The position numbers and the translations under genes were made by a program. From Bacteroidales bacterium (lineage in GTDB: Bacteria; Bacteroidota; Bacteroidia; Bacteroidales; UBA7960), in contig PWHO01000320.1 of the NCBI GenBank assembly GCA_003555385.1, positions 1 through 8,757 on the forward strand: a stretch of DNA of 8,757 nt. Direction: 5' to 3'. Positions 1 to 6,801 of the stretch are shown piece by piece (position 1 is the stretch's first letter; each line of letters begins with the position of its first letter). Under the pieces are notes generated by a model, which saw nothing but the letters and a program-made list of their open reading frames with translations, searched no databases and had not been told where the DNA came from.

Positions 1-2
1 AT

Positions 3-1526
3 ATGACCTCAGACATGATTAAATTCGACCTCCCGAAAAACCAGTCCTCCATCATCAAAGTAATCGGCGTAGGTGGAGGAGGCAGCAATGCAGTTAATCA
101 CATGTTCCGGCAGGGAATAGAAGGTGTTGACTTCATTGTGTGCAACACCGATGCCCAGGCCCTGGATAAAAGCCCTGTGCCCAATAAAATACAACTGGGG
201 ACCAACCTCACCGAAGGACGTGGGGCAGGCAGCATCCCGGAAGTGGGAAAAAATGCAGCCATTGAAGACATTGACCGGATCAAGGAAAACCTTGGTTCCC
301 ACACCAAAATGCTGTTCATTACAGCTGGCATGGGCGGCGGCACAGGAACGGGGGCCACTCCCGTAATCGCAAGAGCCTCCCGGGAGTTGGGAATACTCAC
401 TGTAGGTATCGTTACGATTCCCTTTTCTTTTGAAGGACGCAAGCGGAAACAACAAGCTGAAGAAGGCCTCAGAGAGCTTTCAGAAAGTGTGGATACTTTA
501 CTGATCATCTGCAATGACCGCCTGCGAGAACTGTATGGCAACTTGTCTGTTACAGATGCATTTGCAAAAGCAGACAATGTGCTGACCACAGGAGCCAAGG
601 GAATTGCAGAGATTATCACCCTGACCGGAAACATCAACGTGGACTTCGCAGATGTGCGCACGGTGATGTCCAACAGCGGGGTGGCCATCATGGGAAGCGG
701 CCATGCAGAAGGAGAAAGCAGGGCCATAAAGGCGGTAGAAACCGCCCTCTCCTCCCCCCTGCTAAATGACAACCAGATCAAAGGGGCAAAAAATATTCTG
801 CTGAACATTACCAGCGGCAAAGAGGAAATCCTGATGGACGAGATCACGGAGATTACAGACTATATTCAGGACGAAGCCGGTGCCAGCGCAGAGATTATCT
901 GGGGGCTCGGACAGGACGAAACCCTGGAGAACAATATCAGCGTTACCCTTGTGGCTACGGGATTTAAGGGAGCCGATGAACTCTATGAGATCAGGGAACA
1001 AAAAAAAGAAAAGAAGGTTTTATCACTGGAAGATGAAGCACAAGGGCAGAAAACCCTGGAATGGGAAGGCCCGTTCAGCCAGGAAGAGCCGGAAGCCGAA
1101 AAGATGGTACTCAAGGATCGTAGCAGTGAAAAAGGGCAGAACAGGGATGAGCACTCACCCGCAGCGTTTCCTCAGAAACCCTCATCCGGCAGCTCCCTCG
1201 ATGAGTTCAAGCGAAGCATGGCAGGACGGCATACCCTTGCCCCTGAAAATACCCGGGAAGATGACAGCCATATTTCAGAGGAAGACATCCAGGAAATGAT
1301 CCGGGAGCGTGAAGAACGGCTGAGACACCTGAGCATTCAGCTAAAAACACCGGAAGGCCTTGCAGACCTGGAAAATCAACCAGCCTTTGTCAGAAGAAAG
1401 GTCAACCTTAACCCGGTTCCGGCCAGTAACGAGTCACAGATTTCCAGGTTTACCCTGAATGAATCCGGTGAAAAAAAGGCACAGATCAAGTCAAACAATT
1501 CATTTCTCCACGACAATGTAGATTAG
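3..1526 (+). CDS. ftsZ: Cell division protein FtsZ
   Basis: This is the tubulin-like GTPase that polymerises at midcell into the Z-ring and recruits the division machinery. The 507-aa protein has the nucleotide-binding GVGGGGSNAVNHM segment (residues 22-34), the tubulin signature GGGTGTG (111-117) and the catalytic T7 loop NVDFADVRTVM (212-222) with Asp214 and Asp217. The globular part ends near residue 330. A charged, probably disordered linker follows, then a Glu/Arg-rich helix (about 425-447), a conserved C-terminal-peptide-like motif PAFVRR (460-465), and a further 42-residue tail ending FLHDNVD. From memory, that last motif recurs in Bacteroidota FtsZ. The start at base 3 gives MTSDMIKFDLPKNQSS, which fits the family. 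Only two bases precede it, so an upstream in-frame start cannot be excluded; Met5 is an alternative. ftsQ and ftsA would be expected upstream, outside the window. Confidence 0.97.
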   Translation: MTSDMIKFDLPKNQSSIIKVIGVGGGGSNAVNHMFRQGIEGVDFIVCNTDAQALDKSPVPNKIQLGTNLTEGRGAGSIPEVGKNAAIEDIDRIKENLGSHTKMLFITAGMGGGTGTGATPVIARASRELGILTVGIVTIPFSFEGRKRKQQAEEGLRELSESVDTLLIICNDRLRELYGNLSVTDAFAKADNVLTTGAKGIAEIITLTGNINVDFADVRTVMSNSGVAIMGSGHAEGESRAIKAVETALSSPLLNDNQIKGAKNILLNITSGKEEILMDEITEITDYIQDEAGASAEIIWGLGQDETLENNISVTLVATGFKGADELYEIREQKKEKKVLSLEDEAQGQKTLEWEGPFSQEEPEAEKMVLKDRSSEKGQNRDEHSPAAFPQKPSSGSSLDEFKRSMAGRHTLAPENTREDDSHISEEDIQEMIREREERLRHLSIQLKTPEGLADLENQPAFVRRKVNLNPVPASNESQISRFTLNESGEKKAQIKSNNSFLHDNVD

Positions 1527-1564
1527 GTTTGCAGAATTGTTAGTCAATTACAGCATTTTATTTG

Positions 1565-1572
1565 TATCTTTG
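1565..1572 (+). promoter_or_regulatory. Bacteroidota-type promoter -7 element for the FKBP gene
   Basis: TATCTTTG is an exact match to the TAnnTTTG -7 element used by the Bacteroidota primary sigma factor. It lies in the 84-nt gap after ftsZ, 38 nt before the FKBP start codon. The -33 element is weak: TTAG at 1540-1543 is about 21 nt upstream, where TTTG is expected. Transcription would be predicted to start near 1579. Confidence 0.6.
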
Positions 1573-1610
1573 CGGGGACGAAACAAACCACCTAATTTAG
1601 TCGTAATTAT

Positions 1611-2087
1611 ATGACTCACAAACCAGTAACACTAATTGGTCTCATCTTATTTCTAATGACGATGGGGCTTGTATTCAACGCTTGCGATACAGAAACTCCG
1701 GAACAACGAGCAAAAAAAGACAGGGAAAAAATCATTGAATACCTACAAGAACATGATATGTACGATGATGCCGAGGAGCACTCATCGGGCGTGTTTTACG
1801 TAATTGAAAAAGAAGGTAGCGGAAGCTATCCAAACAATAACAGCATCGTTAAAGTATCTTACAACGGTTACCTGCTTGACGGGGAAATGTTTGACAATCG
1901 TTATGAGTCCACTATGCGCCTTACCAACCAGATCCGCGGAATGCAGATCGGCCTGACTTTTTTTCAGCGCGGTTCAGAAGGCTGGATCCTTATTCCGTCG
2001 GAACTTGGTTACGGGGAATACGGAACAGTAGGGATTCCACGCAATGCCGTTCTGGCTTTTGAAGTAGAAATGATTGATTTCAATTAG
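1611..2087 (+). CDS. FKBP-type peptidyl-prolyl cis-trans isomerase, predicted lipoprotein
   Basis: This protein probably catalyses prolyl cis-trans isomerisation in the cell envelope, helping exported proteins fold. The 158-aa product begins with a lipoprotein signal peptide: basic start, hydrophobic stretch (about 7-22), and a relaxed lipobox ending at Cys25 in VFNAC. Acidic residues follow the Cys (CDTETPE), which may affect outer-membrane or surface sorting in Bacteroidota. Residues 74-158 form one FKBP domain: VSYNGYLLDGEMFDN (82-96) matches the pocket strand with Tyr84, Phe94 and Asp95, and LGYGEYGTVGIPRNAVLAFEVEMIDF (split here as LGYGEYG 132-138 and IPRNAVLAFEVEM 142-154) matches the domain end. 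The pocket-floor Trp of FKBP12 aligns with Met111 (RGMQIGL), so activity or ligand preference may differ. It resembles small Bacteroidota FKBPs of the GldI type, but nothing here ties it to gliding. The next gene follows after 29 nt, so they are probably co-transcribed. Confidence 0.88.
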   Translation: MTHKPVTLIGLILFLMTMGLVFNACDTETPEQRAKKDREKIIEYLQEHDMYDDAEEHSSGVFYVIEKEGSGSYPNNNSIVKVSYNGYLLDGEMFDNRYESTMRLTNQIRGMQIGLTFFQRGSEGWILIPSELGYGEYGTVGIPRNAVLAFEVEMIDFN

Positions 2088-2116
2088 TTTACAGCAACAG
2101 ATAAATACCAATTAAA

Positions 2117-2404
2117 ATGGCCAGTAAAAAAACACTTAAAAAAGATATCAATTTTCTTGTTGACGAAGTTGTCGGCACTTGTTTGATGCGGCAGGAGATG
2201 CATCATAATGACAAAAAAGAACAAGAGAAAATGGATGAAAAGATCAAAGACATGCTTCACTTTCGTGAGGAGATGATCACAAAAGTCAGCAAGCCTGAAA
2301 ACAAAGAAAACGGTAAAACCCTGAGAAGCTATTACAGCGATCTTTATAAAGAATTGCTCGACAAGGTAAATGGCGTTTTTGAAGAGTTGGGTAGTACAGA
2401 ATAA
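2117..2404 (+). CDS. Conserved small helical protein, function unknown
   Basis: This is a 95-aa soluble protein with no signal peptide or membrane segment. It begins MASKKTLKKDINFLVDEVV and is rich in Lys and Glu. It reads as two or three amphipathic helices: about 5-25, 30-57 and 66-90, separated by a KPENKENGK turn. I recall similar 'MASKK.LKKDI..L' proteins as conserved hypotheticals across Bacteroidota, which supports this being a real gene rather than a chance frame. The function is unknown and I see no catalytic motif. It starts 29 nt after the FKBP gene with no terminator between, and a good hairpin terminator follows 25 nt after its stop. It therefore probably closes a two-gene transcription unit. 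A cytoplasmic role is likely given the lack of export signals. Confidence 0.8.
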   Translation: MASKKTLKKDINFLVDEVVGTCLMRQEMHHNDKKEQEKMDEKIKDMLHFREEMITKVSKPENKENGKTLRSYYSDLYKELLDKVNGVFEELGSTE

Positions 2405-2409
2405 TTTTT
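2378..2409 (+). promoter_or_regulatory. Possible promoter for the pseudouridine synthase-ispE unit
   Basis: TTTG at 2378-2381 and TAATTTTT at 2402-2409 are 20 nt apart, the spacing expected for a Bacteroidota -33/-7 pair. The -7 box lacks the final G. The site overlaps the 3' end of the 95-aa gene. If used, the transcript would start near 2416 and carry the 2430-2452 hairpin in its leader. The match is imperfect in AT-rich sequence and could be chance. Confidence 0.3.
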
Positions 2410-2429
2410 TTAACACATACACCTACCTC

Positions 2430-2452
2430 AAAGGCGCTGCTGCGCCTTTTTT
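2430..2452 (+). terminator. Rho-independent terminator after the FKBP/95-aa unit
   Basis: A perfect 8-bp stem, AAAGGCGC (2430-2437) with GCGCCTTT (2442-2449), closes a TGCT loop and runs into six T residues (2447-2452). It sits 25 nt after the 95-aa gene stop and only 24 nt before the preferred start of the pseudouridine synthase gene. Confidence 0.82.
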
Positions 2453-2476
2453 GGTATGTGGCAGCTGAAAGAAAAC

Positions 2477-3685
2477 ATGAAAACAAACAAACCAGACAAA
2501 GGCAGGGGAAAAAGCAGATCCGAAAGGCCTGACAGACCCGGCGGATCGGGCAGAACCGGCGGACAAGGCAGGTCCGACAGACCAGGAAGATCGGGTGCAC
2601 AAGGCGGACCCGGGGGGCAGAGCAGACCAGCAAGGCCCGGCGGTCAGGGTGGCCCAGGCGGGCAAAGCAGATCTGAAAGACCCGCCGGACAGGGAAGACC
2701 CGCCGGACAGGGAAGACCCACCGGGCAAGGCAGACCCACCGGACAGGGAAGACCTACCGGGCAAGGCAGACCCACCGGACAAGGCAGACCCACCGGGCAA
2801 GGCAGACCCGCCGGACAAGGCAGACCCGCCGGACAGGGAAGACCTACCGGGCAGGGAAGACCTACCGGGCAAGGCAGACCCGCCGGACAAGGCAGACCCG
2901 GCAGACCCTATCCTGCAGGCAAACCCCGAAGCGGATCAAAACATCGGCCAGCTGCCAGGAAAGGCCCTGAAGACTTAACCATCCGGTTGAATAAATACAT
3001 TGCCAATGCAGGTGTCTGCTCACGCCGTGAAGCCGATGTACTGATATCCACCGGGGCAATTAAAGTAAACGGTGAAGTGGTAACCGTCCTCGGCACAAAA
3101 ATCAAACCCGGAGATGTGGTTCATTACGGTGACCAGAGGCTGAGCAATGAAAAGAAGGTTTATGTGCTTCTGAATAAGCCAAAGGACTATATCAGCACCG
3201 TTGATGACCCCCAGGAACGAAAAACGGTGCTCCAGCTGCTGGGCAGTACATTCAGGGAAAGACTCTACCCGGTGGGAAGACTCGACAGGAATACCACCGG
3301 ACTGCTTCTGTTAACAAATGACGGCGAACTCACCAAAAAGCTGACCCATCCCAAACATAAGGTCAAAAAGATCTACCAGGTACAGCTGGATAAGAGCCTC
3401 AGCAAGGACCACATGCAGCAGGTTGCAGATGGTGTTCAAATTGACCAGGAAAAGGTGACCCCTGACAACATCGCATATACAACCCCGCAAAACAAGCAGG
3501 AAATAGGCATTGAGCTACATTCCGGACAAAACCGGGTTGTCAGGCGTATTTTTGAACAGCTGGGTTATAAAGTAACCAAGCTGGACCGGGTCATGTTTGC
3601 CGGCCTGACAAAAAAAGACCTGCCACGCGGAAAATGGAGGCAACTGACAGAAAAGGAAGTCAATTTTCTGAAAATGCAGGGATAA
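2477..3685 (+). CDS. rRNA pseudouridine synthase, RsuA/RluB family, with long GQGRP-repeat N-terminus
   Basis: This enzyme isomerises a specific uridine in rRNA to pseudouridine; by family it is RluB/RluF/RsuA-like, and the exact target cannot be read from sequence. With the start at 2477 the protein is 402 aa. Residues 1-165 are a very basic low-complexity extension holding twelve [AT]GQGRP repeats (70-141). An S4 RNA-binding domain follows (about 168-215: IRLNKYIANAGVCSRREAD). Then comes the catalytic domain with the signature GRLDRNTTGLLLLTNDGEL (267-285), catalytic Asp270, and later motifs ELHSGQNRVVRRIFEQLGY (346-364) and LDRVMFAGL (369-377). An in-frame ATG at 2456 would add 7 residues, but it lies 3 nt after the terminator T-tract, so its ribosome site would fall in the hairpin; I prefer 2477. 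ispE follows after 23 nt, suggesting an operon. Confidence 0.93.
   Translation: MKTNKPDKGRGKSRSERPDRPGGSGRTGGQGRSDRPGRSGAQGGPGGQSRPARPGGQGGPGGQSRSERPAGQGRPAGQGRPTGQGRPTGQGRPTGQGRPTGQGRPTGQGRPAGQGRPAGQGRPTGQGRPTGQGRPAGQGRPGRPYPAGKPRSGSKHRPAARKGPEDLTIRLNKYIANAGVCSRREADVLISTGAIKVNGEVVTVLGTKIKPGDVVHYGDQRLSNEKKVYVLLNKPKDYISTVDDPQERKTVLQLLGSTFRERLYPVGRLDRNTTGLLLLTNDGELTKKLTHPKHKVKKIYQVQLDKSLSKDHMQQVADGVQIDQEKVTPDNIAYTTPQNKQEIGIELHSGQNRVVRRIFEQLGYKVTKLDRVMFAGLTKKDLPRGKWRQLTEKEVNFLKMQG
2684..2899 (+). repeat. In-frame 18-bp minisatellite, 12 copies, encoding [AT]GQGRP
   Basis: Twelve uninterrupted 18-bp units encode the hexapeptides A,A,T,T,T,T,T,A,A,T,T,A followed by GQGRP. Units differ only at a few positions: G/A at the first base, GGA/GGG for Gly, CAG/CAA for Gln, GGA/GGC for Gly and CCC/CCT for Pro. 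Variant types recur in blocks; for example units 1 and 2 are identical, as are 3, 5, 7 and 11. This fits growth by slippage or unequal recombination. Because 18 is a multiple of 3, copy-number change would keep the frame. Less regular Gly/Arg/Pro/Gln sequence precedes it from about 2525. Confidence 0.97.
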
Positions 3686-3708
3686 ATCTTTGAGAAACCC
3701 ACGGAATC

Positions 3709-4605
3709 ATGATTGTATTTCCGCATGCCAAGATCAACCTGGGCCTCAGGGTTACAGGCAGGGGAAAAACAGCAGAAACCCGGGAGAGCCGTCGGCCCGG
3801 CACAAAAAACAGCCAGGACTACCACACCATAGAAACGTTGCTTTATCCTGTCGGGCTGTATGATGCTCTTGAGGCGATCCCGGCACCGGATCAGCAATTG
3901 CGATTCAAACAAAGCGGAATTCCGCTTCCAGACGACGGAAAGCCAAACCTCTGTCTTCGAGCCTATTACCTACTCAAGGACATTATATGGCAGCGCACTT
4001 CCTCCATGCTGCCTGCTGTTCACATACATCTTCACAAAAAAATCCCCGCAGGTGCAGGACTGGGGGGAGGCAGTTCCGATGCAGCCTTTATGCTTTTATT
4101 GCTCAATGAACTGTTTCGTTTAGGCCTCACCCCAAAAGAGTTGACCTCTCTGGCCGGACAACTTGGCAGTGACTGTCCATTTTTTATGCACAAACAACCG
4201 ATGCTGGCTTCGGGAAGAGGAACCATCCTTCGCCCGGCAGGGCATATCGGCCTGGACAATTACCACCTGCTGATCGTCATTCCGCCCATTCACATCAGTA
4301 CCGCAGAGGCCTATAGGCTGGTCACCCCGGCAGAACCCGAAAAGAAACCCGCAGATTTGCTTCAGGAACCCGTAGCAATGTGGCAGGGCCAATTGATCAA
4401 TGATTTTGAAAATGCAATCTTCCGAAAACATCCCGGGTTAAAAAAAATCAAGAAAACACTGCTGGCAAAAGGTGCCGCTTATGCCTCCATGAGCGGCAGC
4501 GGATCAGCCATATACGGATTTTTCCCAACTACTCCTCCGGCTGACGACCTGGGCTTGCTTTTTCCCGGATGCAAGATTGCAGAAGCACCCCACCCCGTTT
4601 TATAA
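3709..4605 (+). CDS. ispE: 4-diphosphocytidyl-2-C-methyl-D-erythritol kinase
   Basis: IspE is the GHMP-family kinase that phosphorylates the 2-hydroxyl of CDP-methylerythritol with ATP in the non-mevalonate (MEP) isoprenoid pathway, in the cytoplasm. The 298-aa protein shows the N-terminal AKINLGLRV motif (7-15, Lys8), the glycine-rich ATP loop PAGAGLGGGSSDAA (113-126), the catalytic Asp in GSDCPFF (Asp155) and the C-terminal MSGSGSAIYG motif (261-270). Length is near normal. One oddity is that the stretch between VTGR (15-18) and DYHTIET (37-43) is longer than usual: where many family members read roughly RRPDGYH, this one carries about 16 extra residues rich in Arg, Lys, Thr and Ser. The reading frame is intact on both sides. 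It follows the pseudouridine synthase gene by 23 nt and probably shares its transcript. No terminator is evident after it. Confidence 0.96.
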   Translation: MIVFPHAKINLGLRVTGRGKTAETRESRRPGTKNSQDYHTIETLLYPVGLYDALEAIPAPDQQLRFKQSGIPLPDDGKPNLCLRAYYLLKDIIWQRTSSMLPAVHIHLHKKIPAGAGLGGGSSDAAFMLLLLNELFRLGLTPKELTSLAGQLGSDCPFFMHKQPMLASGRGTILRPAGHIGLDNYHLLIVIPPIHISTAEAYRLVTPAEPEKKPADLLQEPVAMWQGQLINDFENAIFRKHPGLKKIKKTLLAKGAAYASMSGSGSAIYGFFPTTPPADDLGLLFPGCKIAEAPHPVL

Positions 4606-4612
4606 AAAATAT

Positions 4613-4620
4613 TAAATTTG
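4613..4620 (+). promoter_or_regulatory. Bacteroidota-type promoter -7 element for the S9 peptidase gene
   Basis: TAAATTTG matches TAnnTTTG exactly and lies in the 89-nt gap between ispE and the peptidase gene, 74 nt before the start codon. I see no good TTTG at the -33 position, where the ispE 3' end is C-rich, so support is the -7 match and location only. Transcription would start near 4627, giving a leader of roughly 68 nt. Confidence 0.45.
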
Positions 4621-4694
4621 TGCGGTTACAGAGATCAATCACGAAAGTGAAAAGATATTTTCTGATTGCTTAATGTTCACAAAAACACAAAGCC

Positions 4695-6719
4695 ATGCAA
4701 AAACTTACGATTTTATTCATTTTACTATGGTTGACGCTTCCTGCTGTTCAGGCAGACAACGTACTTACCCCGCACAAGGTTCTTGACCTTGAAACAGTAG
4801 GCGAAACAGCCATATCACCCGACCAGAATTACATCGCCTTCACCCTGAACGTTCCCCGGCCCTTTGATCACGATGCGGGAACAGACTACCGTGAACTTTA
4901 TGTGTATGATGTGGAAAATGATGAAATTCTCCCCTTCATGACAGGTGAACAACGTATCTTCGGGATAGGATGGACTCCGGCGGGAGATGCCGTAACCTTC
5001 CGGGCCAACCTGCCTGAAGCTTCCGGGATACAAGTATACAAAATGAGCCTGCGGGGTGGTGCCCCCCGGGCGCTGACCAGCCACTTCAACAGCGTGATCA
5101 GCTATGCCTTTATTGATGAAGACAGGCTCGCCTTTGTGGGCCAGGGGCAGGGAAAGGAAGGCCAGGCCGTAATGCGCGACATGGGCCTTCGCGTAGAAGT
5201 ATTTGAAGAGGAGTGGGTACACCGCAACCTGTATGTACAGGATCTGCATACCGGCGAAGCCCGTCAACTCACCGAAGGTGGTACCGTTTTTGATTTTACG
5301 GTAAGCCCCGACGGACGGCATGCCGCAGCAGCCATTGCCCCGCGCAACCTGGTAGACGACAGCTACATGTTCAAGGACATCCACCTGGTAGACCTGGAAA
5401 CCGGGGAATTTGAAATGATCATGGAAATCCCCGGCAAACTGGGAAACATGGCCTTCAATTCTGACGGCACACAGCTGGCATTCCGCGCAGCAAGCATGAT
5501 GGAAGACGCCGTGGTAGGCAGCCTGTTTGTGATAGATGTAGACACCGAACTGGAATTCGACGAACTGCGAAACTACGTGGAAGGGATGGAACTTTCGGTT
5601 ATCGACTTTGCATGGAAAGATGACAACACCCTGTTGTATGCCGCTGAAGAAGGCGTAGACATCGTTTTGAGCGAATTGCCCCTGGATGCAGACGACCGCA
5701 CCATCCTCATCGAACCTGAAATGGTGGTATTTGGAAGCTTTCAGCTGGTTGACGACATGATCGCCATGTCGGGCAATACCTGGGAACATCCCAATGAACT
5801 TTACACCTTCAGCCTGAATACCGGCCAGCTGGTGCGTCATACCGACCACAACCCATGGCTGGCAGATATCCGTCTGGCCCCGCAGCGCAAGATCGTGTAT
5901 GACGCCCGCGACGGAATGGACATCCAGGGCGTGCTGATCTACCCCCTCGATTACCAGGAAGGGGAAACCTACCCGCTGATCAACTGGATCCACGGAGGTC
6001 CGGAAGCGGCTGTGCAAAACGGATGGAACACTCATTACAACCGCTGGGGTCAACTGGCCGCAGCAAGGGGCTATTTTGTATTCATGCCTAATTACCGCGC
6101 CAGCTCCGGACGCGGTGTGGACTTCACCATGGCCGGCTACGGCGACCTGGTCGGCGTGGAGTACGATGACGTACTGGACGGCATCGATCACCTGATCGAG
6201 ATCGGCTATGTAGACATCGACCGCGTAGGCATCGGCGGCGGATCATACGGGGGCTACTTCTCGGCCTGGTCGGCCACCCGCCATACCGACCGCTTCGCCG
6301 CTTCCGTCATGTTCGTAGGTATCTCCAACCAATTGTCCAAGCGACACACCACCGATATTCCATGGGAAGATTACATGGTGCACTGGGGATACTGGAACCA
6401 TGAGGAATGGGAAGATGTGTACAGTCGCAGCCCGGTGAAATACGCCCATCACAGCCTCACCCCCACCCTGATCCTTCACGGCGATGCCGATCCGCGTGTA
6501 CACCCGCAACAAAGCCTTGAAATGTACAGAGCACTGAAACTACACAGTTGCGCAGCCACACGCCTGATCTGGTACGGCAATGAAGGACATGGAAACGCCA
6601 GAAATGTGCACAGGCTGGATTACCTGGTCCGCACCATGGAATGGTTTGATTTCTATCTGCTGGAAGGCAATGAACGTGATGAGAAGCCAGGAAAATATCC
6701 TGAGCTGGGTATCCGCTAA
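4695..6719 (+). CDS. Secreted S9-family serine peptidase (prolyl oligopeptidase-like)
   Basis: This is a predicted periplasmic peptidase that hydrolyses short peptides, probably with dipeptidyl- or acylaminoacyl-peptidase-like specificity. The 674-aa protein starts with a signal peptide (hydrophobic 4-16, likely cleavage after Ala20 in VQA-DN). Residues about 25-400 form a beta-propeller with repeated blade motifs such as ISPDQNYIAF (40-49), VSPDGRHAA (203-211) and FNSDGTQLAF (254-263). The C-terminal alpha/beta hydrolase domain carries the oxyanion motif WIHGGP (431-436), the nucleophile elbow GGGSYGGY (514-521, Ser517), the acid in HGDADPRV (595-602, probably Asp599) and the catalytic His in EGHGN (His632). 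All triad residues are present, so it should be active. Its own promoter-like element lies upstream and a strong terminator follows, so it looks monocistronic. Exact substrate is not predictable from sequence. Confidence 0.93.
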   Translation: MQKLTILFILLWLTLPAVQADNVLTPHKVLDLETVGETAISPDQNYIAFTLNVPRPFDHDAGTDYRELYVYDVENDEILPFMTGEQRIFGIGWTPAGDAVTFRANLPEASGIQVYKMSLRGGAPRALTSHFNSVISYAFIDEDRLAFVGQGQGKEGQAVMRDMGLRVEVFEEEWVHRNLYVQDLHTGEARQLTEGGTVFDFTVSPDGRHAAAAIAPRNLVDDSYMFKDIHLVDLETGEFEMIMEIPGKLGNMAFNSDGTQLAFRAASMMEDAVVGSLFVIDVDTELEFDELRNYVEGMELSVIDFAWKDDNTLLYAAEEGVDIVLSELPLDADDRTILIEPEMVVFGSFQLVDDMIAMSGNTWEHPNELYTFSLNTGQLVRHTDHNPWLADIRLAPQRKIVYDARDGMDIQGVLIYPLDYQEGETYPLINWIHGGPEAAVQNGWNTHYNRWGQLAAARGYFVFMPNYRASSGRGVDFTMAGYGDLVGVEYDDVLDGIDHLIEIGYVDIDRVGIGGGSYGGYFSAWSATRHTDRFAASVMFVGISNQLSKRHTTDIPWEDYMVHWGYWNHEEWEDVYSRSPVKYAHHSLTPTLILHGDADPRVHPQQSLEMYRALKLHSCAATRLIWYGNEGHGNARNVHRLDYLVRTMEWFDFYLLEGNERDEKPGKYPELGIR

Positions 6720-6741
6720 ACAAAGCTGAAATAATCAACAA

Positions 6742-6780
6742 GGCAGCCAATGGTGATTGGCCATTGGCTGTCAGTTTTTT
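6742..6780 (+). terminator. Rho-independent terminator after the S9 peptidase gene
   Basis: A perfect 10-bp stem, CAGCCAATGG (6744-6753) with CCATTGGCTG (6761-6770), encloses a 7-nt loop and can extend by a G-T and a G-C pair. It is followed by six T residues (6775-6780). It begins 22 nt after the peptidase stop codon and ends 21 nt before the ATG of the transporter gene. Confidence 0.87.
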
Positions 6781-6801
6781 AACCGCAAAATAAATTCCTA
6801 C

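Noticed and set aside
98..847. A 249-codon minus-strand frame opposite ftsZ
   Set aside because: It is an antisense shadow of a highly conserved gene and its protein has no recognisable motif.
1535..1549. AATTG/CAATT hairpin after ftsZ as a terminator
   Set aside because: The stem is only 5 bp and AT-rich, with no adjacent T-tract; it is too weak to call.
2456..2476. Upstream ATG adding 7 residues to the pseudouridine synthase
   Set aside because: It lies 3 nt after the terminator T-tract, so a ribosome site would be buried in the hairpin; the ATG at 2477 is preferred.
2423..2978. Open frames in the other plus frame and on the minus strand over the minisatellite (SGGSALPG-type and KADPPD-type repeats)
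   Set aside because: An 18-bp repeat without stops is open in several frames automatically. Only the frame leading into the S4 and catalytic domains is supported.
4815..6191. A 458-codon open frame on the minus strand opposite the S9 peptidase gene
   Set aside because: It lies wholly inside a gene with full signal, propeller and catalytic motifs; its translation has no recognisable domain and its openness follows from the codon bias of the sense strand.
6757..6801. TTG start adding 15 residues to the AbgT-family protein
   Set aside because: The TTG lies in the loop of the terminator hairpin and the added residues are not membrane-like or family-like; the ATG at 6802 gives a normal N-terminus.
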